From assembly GCA_963697355.1 (NCBI GenBank), contig CAVONV010000023.1:434001-498000 (forward strand): a stretch of DNA of 64,000 nt, read 5' to 3'. Under the pieces are notes generated by a model. That model was not told the DNA's origin, made no database searches, and worked only from the letters and a program-made list of their open reading frames with translations. Every line of letters begins with the position of its first letter. Position 1 is the stretch's first letter. A program made the translations under genes and the position numbers. Below are positions 25,905 to 35,909 of the stretch, piece after piece. This DNA is from CAVONV01 sp963697355. GTDB lineage: Bacteria; Acidobacteriota; Vicinamibacteria; Marinacidobacterales; DATDRI01.

Positions 25905-27638
25905 ATGATGTCTTCGCCCGTGAGGTTGCCCAAGCCTGTTCGCCGTCAGAACATCTGGCCTGACGTCTGCTCTTTTGTGTATTTCTCGGCGATTGCCGTG
26001 TGGCTCACATGGCCGTTGGCGGCGCGCATGTCCACGGCGCTCAGCTGGAATCCCGATTCTCTTCTCAACTGTTGGGCGCTCGGCTGGGACTACCACGCGC
26101 TCGCTAGCGACCCTTTTTCTCTCTTCGACGCCAATATCTTTGCTCCCCGGCCCGACACCCTCGCCTACTCCGAGCACCTTTTCGGAATCGCCGTTATTGT
26201 CTGGCCCTTCTATTTCGTCACCGGGAATCTCGTATTCGCTTACAACGTGGCCATCTTCTTGTCCTTCGTCTTGTCAGGTCTGGGGATGTATCTGTTGAGT
26301 CGGGAGCTTACCGACAACCGCTGGGCAGCTCTTGTGTCCGGCACCATTTTTCTTGCCGCGCCTTATCGCTTCATGCATCTGGTCCATGTGCAGCTCCTCA
26401 CGCTTCAGTGGTTTCCCCTAGTCTTCTGGTTCCTCTTTCGATTCCTGCGCGACGGAAGGAAGCTTGCGCTCGCGGGTGTCGTCGTTTTTTCTCTGCTTCA
26501 GGCCCTATCCTGCAACTACTACGCGGCGTACTTGTCCTTCTCGATCGTCGTTTTCGGTATCATCCTTCTTGTCTTTGGTCGATCGCTTCTCAATTGGCGC
26601 CGGGTGCTCCTGCTTGCAGGGGGCACGGTCGCGGTGTTCGTTGTCCTTCTTCCCTTTGTTCTGCCATATCAGCGCAACCGTGATCGTGGCTTCTACCGGC
26701 GCTACGAAGACGTCGTTCACTTCTCGGCATCGACCACCGATTACTTCCGACCAAGTTCTTTCAACAAAGCACCCCACTTTCGCTGGCTGCCCCAGCGGAC
26801 GGGATCGGCGAAATCGCTATTTCCCGGCTTTGGTGCCCTCGCATTCGCTCTTGCCGGTCTCTATTTCGGCATCAAGGCAACCCAAGACGACCTTCCCCGG
26901 CGAATAATGTGGCTCTTCTTTGTGATCGTCTCCATTGCTTCCATCGTTCTCTCCTTCGGGCCTGAACTCCGTCTCGGCGAGAACGTCGTGTCCCTGCCTT
27001 ACCGTTTCTTCTATCGTCACGTACCGGGTTTTGGTGGAATGCGCGCTCCCGTGCGGATCTCGGTGCTCGCCCTTCTCGGCTCCTCGGCGCTCGTCGGATG
27101 GGGCGTGGCTGGGATACTCGCTCGTGTCGGACGTTTGGAAAGGTCGTTGGCGCTAGGTTGTGTCGCCTTTTTGCTCTTCGAGTACCAGACCTACCCGCTA
27201 ACGCGCGTTTTCACCCCTGCACCTACGATCCCAATGGTCCACAAGTGGCTCAATACTGCGCCGGCCAAAGGTGCCGTGCTCGTACTGCCCATTCATGAGG
27301 GAGAGGACATCGTTAAAGAGTCTCTCTACATGTACTACTCCACCCAACATTGGAGACCGCTTGTGAATGGCTATAGTGGCTGGTGGCCGAACGACTATTG
27401 GGAACTGGTCGGGCGCCTCCGACACTTCCCAACGGCGAGGATCCTTCGGTTCCTCCTCGAGAGGGCACCGGTCCGTTATGTCGTGGTCCACTATGATAGG
27501 ATTCCGGAGGTAAAAAGGCGACACCTGGAAGCGGCGATGCACCGTTACCGGGAGCGGATGCCGGTGCGCTTTCGTATCGGAAACGACGTTGTGTACGAGA
27601 TATTGGTCGACAATGACCAGGCTGCGCGGAATCCTTGA
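25905..27638 (+). CDS. GT-C-like multi-pass membrane protein
   Basis: This 577-residue protein has about 10-12 membrane segments and an early periplasmic-type loop with NPDSLLNCWALGWDYHAL and FDANIFAPRPDTLAYSEHLFG. The pattern recurs in large GT-C-like glycosyltransferase or YfhO-related membrane proteins. A soluble C-terminal part includes MVHKWLNTAPAKGAVLVLP and RAPVRYVVVHY. A role in lipid-linked sugar transfer for cell-surface glycans is inferred from the fold type. No catalytic proof is visible. The next gene overlaps its last 26 bases, so the two form a transcription unit. Confidence 0.65.
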   Translation: MMSSPVRLPKPVRRQNIWPDVCSFVYFSAIAVWLTWPLAARMSTALSWNPDSLLNCWALGWDYHALASDPFSLFDANIFAPRPDTLAYSEHLFGIAVIVWPFYFVTGNLVFAYNVAIFLSFVLSGLGMYLLSRELTDNRWAALVSGTIFLAAPYRFMHLVHVQLLTLQWFPLVFWFLFRFLRDGRKLALAGVVVFSLLQALSCNYYAAYLSFSIVVFGIILLVFGRSLLNWRRVLLLAGGTVAVFVVLLPFVLPYQRNRDRGFYRRYEDVVHFSASTTDYFRPSSFNKAPHFRWLPQRTGSAKSLFPGFGALAFALAGLYFGIKATQDDLPRRIMWLFFVIVSIASIVLSFGPELRLGENVVSLPYRFFYRHVPGFGGMRAPVRISVLALLGSSALVGWGVAGILARVGRLERSLALGCVAFLLFEYQTYPLTRVFTPAPTIPMVHKWLNTAPAKGAVLVLPIHEGEDIVKESLYMYYSTQHWRPLVNGYSGWWPNDYWELVGRLRHFPTARILRFLLERAPVRYVVVHYDRIPEVKRRHLEAAMHRYRERMPVRFRIGNDVVYEILVDNDQAARNP

Positions 27639-29577
27639 GGCCACCAGGCAAAGGGCAGAGCCGCGTCTTCTCGCAGAGGTCGTCGTTCTCGTCCTTGCTG
27701 CTGTGGCTCTGGCACTGCGGGTTGCCGTTGCCGGGGGATTGTCAAGGAGTGTTCTCAGCGCACACTGTCTAGTTACTTTTGCTGCTGCGGTTGCCGTCAG
27801 CCTTCTACCAGGACGACGCCTGTGGCTCGATGGACCCCGCGTCGTGTTGTTGGGCATAGCACTTTGGTCATTGCCTTCAGTGTACGGACGCATCGGCGGG
27901 GACGGTGTCGAGTACTATGTCCAGGCGCGATCGTTTCTCTTCGATCATGATCTTGATTTCGAGAACGACTATCACGGACTCGGTGCACAGCCGATATCCA
28001 TAAGTAATCAGATTACGAGTCGCATGCCTGCCGGAGTGGCACTCTTCTGGATGCCTCCACTCGCCCTCGCCCATGTAGGTGCTTCGATTGCTTCCTTTGT
28101 CGGTGTCGACGTGTCCACGGACGGATTTTCGCCGATATATCAGGCGGCAGCGACAGCGTCGACCTTCCTCTATGGATTCCTAGCTCTTGCACTCATGGAA
28201 AGCGCGCTGCGCAAGCAATACGACCGACCGGCTGCGCTGCTTGTTGTGGTCGGTATATGGCTTGCCACGCCCCTGCACTACTACATGGTGGCAAATCCAT
28301 TCATGTCGCACGGAGCTTCCGTACTGGCGGCAACCGCATTCTTACTGAGTTACATGAAAGCTCGTAGCTCAGAAAGCTGGCGACTCTTGGTCTTCACCGG
28401 TATATGTGGAGGCCTCATGGTACTGGTGAGGGTCCAGGACGCTGTTATCTTCCTGATACCAGTCGTGGATATTGTTCTTGGGAGAGAACCCAATCGCCTG
28501 AAGCGTCTGGGAGCTCTCTTCGTCGGCCCCGTCGCATGTGGGCTTCTGCAGTCTGCAATTTGGCTTCAGTTGTACGGAGCAGGTTTCGTTCAGACTCTTC
28601 TGTCCATCGGGAGAGTTACAAAGCCATCGCCTCAGGTCCTCGGACTCCTTTTGTCTCCCCGGCACGGGCTTCTAACATGGACGCCCATATTCATAGCCTC
28701 GCTCCTCGGTTGGCTGCTCCTGGGGCGGAACAACAAACGCATTGTCCTTGGAATTTGGCTTGCGTTCGCGTTTGCCGTGCTTCTGAATAGTACTCATGCT
28801 GATTGGTGGGGGTCGGACTCGTTCGGACAACGGCGTATGCTAGGACTGTTGCCTCTCTTTGCATGGGGCCTTGCGGAGACCGTGGAGGCTCTTAGACGTC
28901 GACCGATGGTGCTGCTTACCGTCGCCGTTGCTTTGCTAGTGCTGTGGAATTCTCAGCTCGCGTACATTTACAACGGTATGATGATCGGCTCGAGAAACGA
29001 TGCCCTCCATTTGGACCGCGTCACCGAAGCTCAAATCGAGGTCGCGTATCGCAAGCTACTCCGTTCCCACCGTTGGATGCCTTCTGCGCTCTGGATCATT
29101 TTGTATGACAACCTCAAGGGGGTCTGGCTCCACGATGGAACTCGCTCCTTCAGGGGTGTAGTCGATCTCGGAGACGAGCCCCAGAACTACTTCCCTCTTG
29201 TGGGCGACGGTTGGTTCGAACCGGAAGAGGAAGAAGGCGTTACTTTTCGGCAATCGCGGACCCAGCGTTCCTGGCTTACGGTTCCTATCCGAACGCCTAA
29301 AGACTACGAGCTCGTCGTTCGGGCACGCGGAGAAGTCGAGGGACACACCATCTCCGCCTCACTCGACGTAAACGGAAACTCCGTGGGGACCATGGAGCTG
29401 TCTCCAGGTTGGTCGTTGTACCATTTCGAGGTGCCTGCAAGCACCCTGCAACCGGGAATCAACAGGCTGGCGTTCGTCTATTCGGAAACGCCGCGAACGA
29501 TGTTCCCTGACTTCCACGGCAGGAATACGGTCATGTCTGTCGACTGGCTTAGGTTCACTCCCCGCGCGATCGAATGA
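27613..29577 (+). CDS. GT39-like membrane glycosyltransferase with C-terminal beta-sandwich domain
   Basis: The ATG at 27613 gives 654 residues; 27589 is a weaker in-frame start. Multiple membrane helices flank a first loop with GDGVEYYVQARSFLFDHDLD, the acidic loop typical of GT39/PMT-like enzymes that use polyprenyl-phosphate sugars. PRHGLLTWTPIF and STHADWWGSDSFGQRRML are other family-like stretches. The last ~100 residues form a beta domain (LDVNGNSVGTMEL, GINRLAFVYSE, VDWLRF). Relics of this domain appear at 2750-3046 and 17,790-18,579. Donor and acceptor are unknown. Confidence 0.7.
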   Translation: MTRLRGILEATRQRAEPRLLAEVVVLVLAAVALALRVAVAGGLSRSVLSAHCLVTFAAAVAVSLLPGRRLWLDGPRVVLLGIALWSLPSVYGRIGGDGVEYYVQARSFLFDHDLDFENDYHGLGAQPISISNQITSRMPAGVALFWMPPLALAHVGASIASFVGVDVSTDGFSPIYQAAATASTFLYGFLALALMESALRKQYDRPAALLVVVGIWLATPLHYYMVANPFMSHGASVLAATAFLLSYMKARSSESWRLLVFTGICGGLMVLVRVQDAVIFLIPVVDIVLGREPNRLKRLGALFVGPVACGLLQSAIWLQLYGAGFVQTLLSIGRVTKPSPQVLGLLLSPRHGLLTWTPIFIASLLGWLLLGRNNKRIVLGIWLAFAFAVLLNSTHADWWGSDSFGQRRMLGLLPLFAWGLAETVEALRRRPMVLLTVAVALLVLWNSQLAYIYNGMMIGSRNDALHLDRVTEAQIEVAYRKLLRSHRWMPSALWIILYDNLKGVWLHDGTRSFRGVVDLGDEPQNYFPLVGDGWFEPEEEEGVTFRQSRTQRSWLTVPIRTPKDYELVVRARGEVEGHTISASLDVNGNSVGTMELSPGWSLYHFEVPASTLQPGINRLAFVYSETPRTMFPDFHGRNTVMSVDWLRFTPRAIE

Positions 29578-29647
29578 TCTGGAAGTACTCAAACTCACCC
29601 TCGACTGCTTGACTACTCGGCTTCTCGACTGCTACTGGGCGACAGGC

Positions 29648-30226
29648 CTACTTCTCCTGCTTGACGTTCTCCAGTTTGATGGGAGCTCTAGCGCTCGCTT
29701 CGACCTGGAGCACGCCTTCATCGGTGACCTCGATCTTGACAACTTCGGCTGCGGAGCCTTTTCCGTCGTCGCCGTCACCGACTTCGAGTTGGATGAGTCC
29801 GAGTGTATCTACGGGACTTTTTAGCGGAGGATCTTCGCCGGAAATCCGGGGGAAGTGCAAGGGGGGATCAGTGACAATGATGACCCTTGTAGTGATGTTA
29901 CCCGGCCAGACGCGTACATAGTTGATGCGGGCGGTTGGGCCATCCAGGATCGAAGCCGTGCCCATGTTCATCTCGCGGAACGCCTTGAACAAACCCTCTG
30001 AGCCCTGTTCATCGTAAATTTTGTCGAGCTTCGCCGCATCCTCCTCGGTGGCGTACTGAGTGAACGTCAGTGTGAGCTTGGCCGTTCGGGCGGTACGGAG
30101 TCCCCTCGGAGCCACTACCGTTGCGGTGTACACGTCCTTTGCGAATGCTACTGCGCTCGCGTCCAGAAGCGCCCAACTCATCATCAAGCCCAACACCGAT
30201 AGTCGGAGGAGCTTTTTTCTTCTCAT
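29648..30226 (-). CDS. Secreted protein of unknown function
   Basis: The ATG at 30226 is preceded by AGGAGG seven bases upstream, so the longer reading from 30274 is rejected. The 192-residue product has a signal peptide (MRRKKLLRLSVLGLMMSW to about residue 29). A beta-rich mature part follows, with repeated strand patterns (YTATVVAPRGL, AKLTLTFTQYATEED, RVIIVTDPPLH). I recognise no family. The gene is convergent with the glycosyltransferase gene. Confidence 0.6.
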   Translation of the reverse strand: MRRKKLLRLSVLGLMMSWALLDASAVAFAKDVYTATVVAPRGLRTARTAKLTLTFTQYATEEDAAKLDKIYDEQGSEGLFKAFREMNMGTASILDGPTARINYVRVWPGNITTRVIIVTDPPLHFPRISGEDPPLKSPVDTLGLIQLEVGDGDDGKGSAAEVVKIEVTDEGVLQVEASARAPIKLENVKQEK

Positions 30227-30314
30227 TGGAACCTCCTTCGCCCCGAGGCGAGAAACCCTACTATACCGCGGCACCGTGTTGACACCAATAGACGTTGAAC
30301 TCGTTGTCCGCTCG

Positions 30315-30329
30315 TGGGGACAGTCCCCA
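30315..30329. repeat. GGGGACAGTCCCC-type palindrome
   Basis: TGGGGAC-A-GTCCCCA is a perfect 15-base palindrome followed by a GC-rich stretch. Related sequence occurs at 37991-38065. Such GGGGACAGTCCCC elements are dispersed in many bacterial genomes as REP-like repeats. Confidence 0.5.
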
Positions 30330-30416
30330 AGGGGCCGCCCCCCGCGGCTTCATACCTGCGTGCTAAGATGCAACTTTGGTAATCACGCCGCTATTCCAAT
30401 GAAGGAAGGTATGAGA

Positions 30417-31265
30417 ATGAGACATTTCTGGATGGTTGGTGCTCTAATCGTGGCACTGAGCGGTTGCGCCGGGAGAGGCGGTCTACCCGCGATCTCCTCC
30501 TCGGATGCGAGCGACCGACTTGTTGGCAAGTTTATCTGGCGAGATCTTTTGACCGAAAACGGTAAGGGCGCCAAGAGCTTCTACGGAGAGCTCTTTGGTT
30601 GGACATTTCGGGAGACGGATGATTCCAAATACAGTCTGATCTTGCACCGGGGTCGGCCCATCGCGGGGATGTTCAGCGTGGGGGAAGACACGAAGGACAT
30701 CAACGAGTCTCAATGGGTGAGTCTGCTATCGGTCTCTGACGTCGATGATGCGGTGAGACAGGTTCGGGATGACAAGGGACAAGTGCACGTCGGACCGGTG
30801 GACGTATCTCCTCGGGGTACGATTGCCGTAGTGAGCGACTCCCAAGGTGCACTTCTCGCGTTCGTCGAGACCCAAAACGGCGACCCCCCAGATCGCGACG
30901 CCGTTGTCGGAGGCTGGTTGTGGACGGAGTTGTGGGCCCACGAAGTCGATCGAGCCATCACTTTCTACGGACAACTGGTGGGCTATTCCCATGAAGCTGT
31001 CGGCGAAAAGGGAGACTACACCATCCTCGAGACGAACGATGTGCCTCGAGCCGGTATTCTTGAACTGTCGAGAAAGGAGATACGTCCCCATTGGGTGCCG
31101 TACGTGCGCGTCGACAATGCCCAAGCGATTGCGGACCGAGTGGACGATTTGGGAGGCGCCGTAATCGTCGCTCCCCGAGACAATCTTCGAGATGGAACGG
31201 TTGCCGTTATTGCGGACCCGTCGGGAGCTGTGGTGGCAGTACAGGAGTGGACTCCCAAAGGATAA
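30417..31265 (+). CDS. Lipoprotein with two VOC (glyoxalase-like) domains
   Basis: The start at 30417 has GGAAGG seven bases upstream and gives a lipoprotein signal (IVALSGC, Cys17). The mature protein has two VOC modules. The first is WRDLLTENGKGAKSFYGELFGWTF with FVETQNGDPP at its end. The second is WTELWAHEVDRAITFYGQLVGYSHE, then ADPSGAVVAVQEW. Tandem VOC proteins of this type are common in the cytosol, so a lipid anchor is unusual. Ligand or reaction is unknown. The small lipoprotein gene follows after five bases. Confidence 0.8.
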   Translation: MRHFWMVGALIVALSGCAGRGGLPAISSSDASDRLVGKFIWRDLLTENGKGAKSFYGELFGWTFRETDDSKYSLILHRGRPIAGMFSVGEDTKDINESQWVSLLSVSDVDDAVRQVRDDKGQVHVGPVDVSPRGTIAVVSDSQGALLAFVETQNGDPPDRDAVVGGWLWTELWAHEVDRAITFYGQLVGYSHEAVGEKGDYTILETNDVPRAGILELSRKEIRPHWVPYVRVDNAQAIADRVDDLGGAVIVAPRDNLRDGTVAVIADPSGAVVAVQEWTPKG

Positions 31266-31270
31266 ATGTC

Positions 31271-31459
31271 ATGAAGAACAAAATTTGGAAGCGAACGTGG
31301 AGAGGTTTTCTCTTGGCCGTCGTTGTCGCCTCGGCTTTGAGCACGGTGAGCTGCGGGGGAAGTGTTTACGTTGGCGTTGGTGTCGCGGGGCCTTACTACG
31401 GCTACCCCTATCGCTATCCGGGTGGCGCCATTATCGTCGGCCGACCTTTGCCTTACTAG
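31271..31459 (+). CDS. Small lipoprotein, Gly/Tyr-rich
   Basis: This 62-residue product has a hydrophobic signal (FLLAVVVASALSTVSC, Cys28, a loose lipobox). A short mature tail is rich in Gly, Tyr and Pro (VGVAGPYYGYPYRYPGG). Such tails occur in small outer-membrane or envelope proteins of unknown role. It starts five bases after the VOC lipoprotein gene, suggesting one transcript. Its stop abuts the stop of the convergent gene with no gap. Confidence 0.55.
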   Translation: MKNKIWKRTWRGFLLAVVVASALSTVSCGGSVYVGVGVAGPYYGYPYRYPGGAIIVGRPLPY

Positions 31460-32623
31460 TCAAGTGAGTCGAGAGCGGCCCAACCAGCCGAAGATGAGTG
31501 CGAAGTAGGCCGGAAAATACTGGAGGAAGCCCAGCCAAAAGCTCCATCCACTCCACTGCCCGTTTTGGAATGCTTGATAGGTCAGGGGAGCGGTGGCGGT
31601 AAAGACCAGCCACCCAGGGTTTCGGGAGAAGGCGGCGAAGTAGGCTACGGGAATGAAGTGCCAAGGAAGCACTTGTGGGGAGACCATGAGGAATCCGCCA
31701 AGTGCCAATAGCGCCTCGCCTGGTATTTTCCCGGGTCCAGGACGTTTCCAAAAGGCCCGGAAGAGCACCACCGCCAGCCAAACTCCAAAACAAAGAACCA
31801 CGGGACAAAGAGGATCTCTGGTAACAAAAGTTCGTGCAAGACCCACCGAGGCGGGCAAAAGACTTCCTCCCACACTTTCAGTCATAGCAATGGACAGGTC
31901 GAGCGCTCCTGATAGATAGAAGTACGCCCATGCCGACGCTCCAACAAGGAAGGAAACGATGGCGCGGGCTCCCAAGGCGCCTATCATGAGAGGCGAGGAA
32001 GTGGCTGTCCAGAGACTGGCGGCGAGGCTCGCGCCAAAAGCAAGAGCTGCCCTCATGTCACTGCTTCTTTGAACGAGGCGGATGGCGAGGACAAGAAGCA
32101 ACAAGCCCACCGGTTCTAGATGAGCACCGGCACCGGCCTCCTTGATGACCAGGGGATTCCAGCCGTAAACCAGCGTCCATGCCGGGGATAAGCCGGCGGC
32201 CTTCAGAAGCGCTGGTGCGAGAGCTAGCGCGCCGATGTCAGTGCCGATGGCTAGGGCTTTTTCGAGCCACATTGAAGACTCGAAGAATGGAAGGCCCTGC
32301 AATGTGAGCTCCAAAGGACCGACGACAGTGGACGGTGGGGATGTGAGCTGGATTGGCAAGACGGTCGCGCGAAAGATGAGCGCGATCGATAGGATGAACA
32401 TCGTTTCTCCCTTGCCGCTCGCGTGACGAATGCTGTAGATCGAGACCGCATAGAGCAAGAACAAGGCCGTCCACAGGGTGAAGAAGAGGGGCGACTGCTC
32501 GAATAGCATCGTTGAGGCGGGACGATGGGCGAGGCCGAACCAGGCCCACGACATGTAGAGAACTTCGGTGCCGGTTGCGGCCAGTAGCAAGCGCAGCCAG
32601 GGGGTTGTCTTCTTCGTGGGCAT
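31460..32623 (-). CDS. GT-C/GT87-like mannosyltransferase-type membrane protein
   Basis: The 387-residue protein has about 10 membrane helices. The stretch VYGWNPLVIKEAGAGAHLEPVG, then LLLLVLAIRL, matches the loop and helix of DUF2029/MptA-B-type polyprenyl-phosphate mannosyltransferases, where NPL..E...GHND is usual; here the final residues are HLEP. It is short for the group (often 400-500), with no obvious truncation. A role in envelope glycan or lipid glycosylation is inferred. Confidence 0.6.
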   Translation of the reverse strand: MPTKKTTPWLRLLLAATGTEVLYMSWAWFGLAHRPASTMLFEQSPLFFTLWTALFLLYAVSIYSIRHASGKGETMFILSIALIFRATVLPIQLTSPPSTVVGPLELTLQGLPFFESSMWLEKALAIGTDIGALALAPALLKAAGLSPAWTLVYGWNPLVIKEAGAGAHLEPVGLLLLVLAIRLVQRSSDMRAALAFGASLAASLWTATSSPLMIGALGARAIVSFLVGASAWAYFYLSGALDLSIAMTESVGGSLLPASVGLARTFVTRDPLCPVVLCFGVWLAVVLFRAFWKRPGPGKIPGEALLALGGFLMVSPQVLPWHFIPVAYFAAFSRNPGWLVFTATAPLTYQAFQNGQWSGWSFWLGFLQYFPAYFALIFGWLGRSRLT

Positions 32624-33063
32624 GGCGGAATGAGAAATATAGCACAGGGTCCTGCACTGGGACGCTGAACTCCGCGAACCGCTCCGTTCCCCGAATCACG
32701 GCTGGAGCCACAGTTTCGTGATCGAGAAGGAGCTTGTCTTGTTTGACATGCTCTTAAGAGATCGCGAACATGTGTTCGCGGATTTCCACAGCAGTTGTTA
32801 CCGAAAGAAACACTGCTTCGTCTTTTGGACGGCTGTGGAAGCCACGCAAAACCCGTTCGCGACAATAGGTTCTTTGGGTGGCCTATCTAGATGACCCGGA
32901 ACCGAAGTGAAGACATAGCAGGATCGAGGTTCGTGACAGAAAGGGCGCGCTCGAAAAAGGCGGGCAGCGCCCGGCATTCTTGCACGGGTATAGCACCGGT
33001 GGGTAAGATGTTCGTTTCGGATCGATGTTGGGCTTTCGACAATCTAATTTGAGGAGACAAACC
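32624..33063. other. Divergent intergenic region between the GT87-like gene and mtnA
   Basis: This region holds leader sequences for two divergent genes, a TTGACA box at 32743-32748 and the palindrome at 32763-32780. It also holds the GAGGAG ribosome site of mtnA at 33051. No protein-like frame is seen here. Confidence 0.4.
32763..32780. promoter_or_regulatory. Palindrome resembling a LexA (SOS) box
   Basis: CGCGAACA and TGTTCGCG face each other across two bases. The core CGAAC-ATGT-GTTCG resembles the Bacillus/actinobacterial LexA box (CGAACRNRYGTTYC). It lies where a -10 box would fall relative to TTGACA at 32743. Which gene it would control is unclear, since mtnA starts ~280 bases away. 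SOS function is inference only. Confidence 0.35.
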
Positions 33064-34122
<1,059 letters not shown>

Positions 34123-34162
34123 GAGACTGGGCGCCACTTGAATTTCTTAGGCGCCCCCATGA

Positions 34163-34197
34163 AGAACTCGAGAACTCGAGTACTCAAGAACTCGAGG
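34163..34197. repeat. AACTCGAG-type degenerate minisatellite
   Basis: Units of the form GAACTCGA, TACTCAAG and GAACTCGAG follow one another in the 86-base gap between mtnA and tsaD. The same family is found at 40186-40471, 45370-45430, 58849-58877 and 61760-61890. Confidence 0.65.
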
Positions 34198-34208
34198 AAG
34201 CCGGAATA

Positions 34209-35273
34209 ATGTTGATTCTTGGGATTGAGAGCTCTTGCGATGAGACTTCCGCGGCGGTTGTCGAGGATGGTCGTCGCATCCTCTCCAATCAAATCGCTTC
34301 CCAGATTCCCATTCATAGTTCCTACGGTGGGGTTGTTCCCGAGATCGCTTCACGACAGCACTTGACTCACATCGGCCCCATCGTCGACAGCGCTTTGCGA
34401 GAGGCGGGTGTCGGACTTGGGCAAATCGATGCGGTGGCAGTGACTCAAGGACCGGGATTGGTAGGGTCGCTGCTCGTGGGACTTTGCTTTGGAAAGGCCC
34501 TTGCCTATGCCGGCCAAATTCCACTTCTAGCGGTCGATCATATCGAGGCTCATATCCGAGCCGCCTATTTGGAATGTCCAGAGACCATCCAGCATCCGGC
34601 CCTTTCACTGGTGGTCTCGGGCGGGCATACGAGTCTCTTTTTGATAGAGGAAGAATCGCACTACGAGCTCATCGGAAAGACGCGTGACGATGCCGCGGGA
34701 GAAGCCTACGACAAGGTCGCCAAGCTCCTCGGACTCGAATACCCGGGCGGGCCGATACTGGATCGATTGGCTCGGGCGGGTAATCCGGAATCCATCCACT
34801 TTCCCGTCGCCAAGATATCGGACGGAAGCGAGGATTTTAGCTTTAGCGGTCTCAAATCGGCCGTCTTGAGAACGGTGAAGGGCCTGGGCATTGAACCTGT
34901 TGTCCGAGGAGAAGACCCGTTGGAACGACCCGAGATCGTGGATCTGGCGGCGAGCTTTCAAAAGGCGGTGGTACGATCTTTGGTCTCAAAGACCGAGCGT
35001 GCCGCACGGCGTCATCAAGTCCGGTCGATCCTGGTCTCCGGGGGTGTGGCGGCAAATAGTCTCTTGCGCGCGACGTTCGCCAAGCTCGGTGACAAACTCG
35101 CGGTCCCTGTTTGGTTCCCCAGCGTGACCCTCTCCACTGATAACGCCGCCATGATCGCCGCAGCGGCTTACCTCAAATTCGTGAGAAAGGAGTTCGCCGG
35201 CTTGGATCTCAATGCCGACGTGGAACTACGTTTGGGAGAAGGGCCGGACAGAAGGTCGCGCAGGCATTTGTAG
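34209..35273 (+). CDS. tsaD: tRNA N6-adenosine threonylcarbamoyltransferase
   Basis: TsaD transfers the threonylcarbamoyl group to A37 of ANN-decoding tRNAs, with TsaB, TsaE and TsaC. Its 354 residues show the ASKHA fold motifs: GIESSCDETSAAVV, SSYGGVVPEIASRQH, AVTQGPGLVGSLLVG and the metal-binding VDHIEAHIRAAYL. LVVSGGHTSL, GEAYDKVAKLLGL and STDNAAMIA also fit. All are intact and the length is standard. It follows mtnA at a distance of 86 bases, separated by a repeat block. Confidence 0.97.
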   Translation: MLILGIESSCDETSAAVVEDGRRILSNQIASQIPIHSSYGGVVPEIASRQHLTHIGPIVDSALREAGVGLGQIDAVAVTQGPGLVGSLLVGLCFGKALAYAGQIPLLAVDHIEAHIRAAYLECPETIQHPALSLVVSGGHTSLFLIEEESHYELIGKTRDDAAGEAYDKVAKLLGLEYPGGPILDRLARAGNPESIHFPVAKISDGSEDFSFSGLKSAVLRTVKGLGIEPVVRGEDPLERPEIVDLAASFQKAVVRSLVSKTERAARRHQVRSILVSGGVAANSLLRATFAKLGDKLAVPVWFPSVTLSTDNAAMIAAAAYLKFVRKEFAGLDLNADVELRLGEGPDRRSRRHL

Positions 35274-35333
35274 TTTCGCCGAAGGAGGAAGGAGAAAGGA
35301 GGAAGTGGGCCCGGCTGTGCCGGGCGAATCCAT

Positions 35334-35792
35334 TCAATATTCAGCGCCCGTTCGTTCGATTTTTGTGATCTTGTAGTCGCCGGATTCCTTCTCCAGCTCG
35401 ACGCGGAGCTTTTCTCCCTGCATCGGTTGCCCAACGAGCAAGTAACGCTCGTCGCCTCGGATCGCGACGACTGTCAATTCGAAAGACGCGGTGGTGGGTT
35501 CGGGTTCGAATTCGACCCGAACTCCCTCCACGGTGACGTTGAGGCGGTCGATTCTCTCGAAACCTCTCTCGATGAGATCCGCCATTGCGGCATGGTCGAG
35601 TCCGCGGAAATCCGAGTAAGTCGATGAAAATGAGCCAACGAGCTGTTCTAAGTCCTTTTCCTCAGCCGCTTCTGACACTCCTTGAAGAAACCGCTCCACT
35701 CGTGCTTGGGGGGACAGATACCACTCCCAGGCCAAGAAGCTGATGAGAACGACGGCGGGAACAAGGATGATGAGCTGATGGGACCTTTTCAT
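35334..35792 (-). CDS. Membrane-anchored small protein, NTF2-like
   Basis: The 152 residues begin with a single membrane helix (LIILVPAVVLISFLAWEW, about 7-25). The predicted outside domain has ARVERFLQGVSEAAEEKDLEQL and FSSTYSDFRGLDHAAMADLIE. Strand-rich C-terminal segments follow, which is the order of an NTF2-like fold. No catalytic residues are evident. Function is unknown. It lies between tsaD and the OPT transporter, on the opposite strand. Confidence 0.55.
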   Translation of the reverse strand: MKRSHQLIILVPAVVLISFLAWEWYLSPQARVERFLQGVSEAAEEKDLEQLVGSFSSTYSDFRGLDHAAMADLIERGFERIDRLNVTVEGVRVEFEPEPTTASFELTVVAIRGDERYLLVGQPMQGEKLRVELEKESGDYKITKIERTGAEY

Positions 35793-35909
35793 GGTCCGAT
35801 TCTACTCTAACTGCTTGACAGAGGGGGGATAAACGAGATAAGAAAAGGCGGCTTCTTCCTTTCTGGGTCCTGCGCCTAATGTAAGGCGCCATTCCATGCG
35901 GAGTTGATT

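Noticed and set aside
32251..32865. A 204-codon minus-strand frame upstream of the GT87-like start
   Set aside because: Low-complexity Arg/Pro/Ser-rich product, off-frame to the membrane protein gene; shadow reading.
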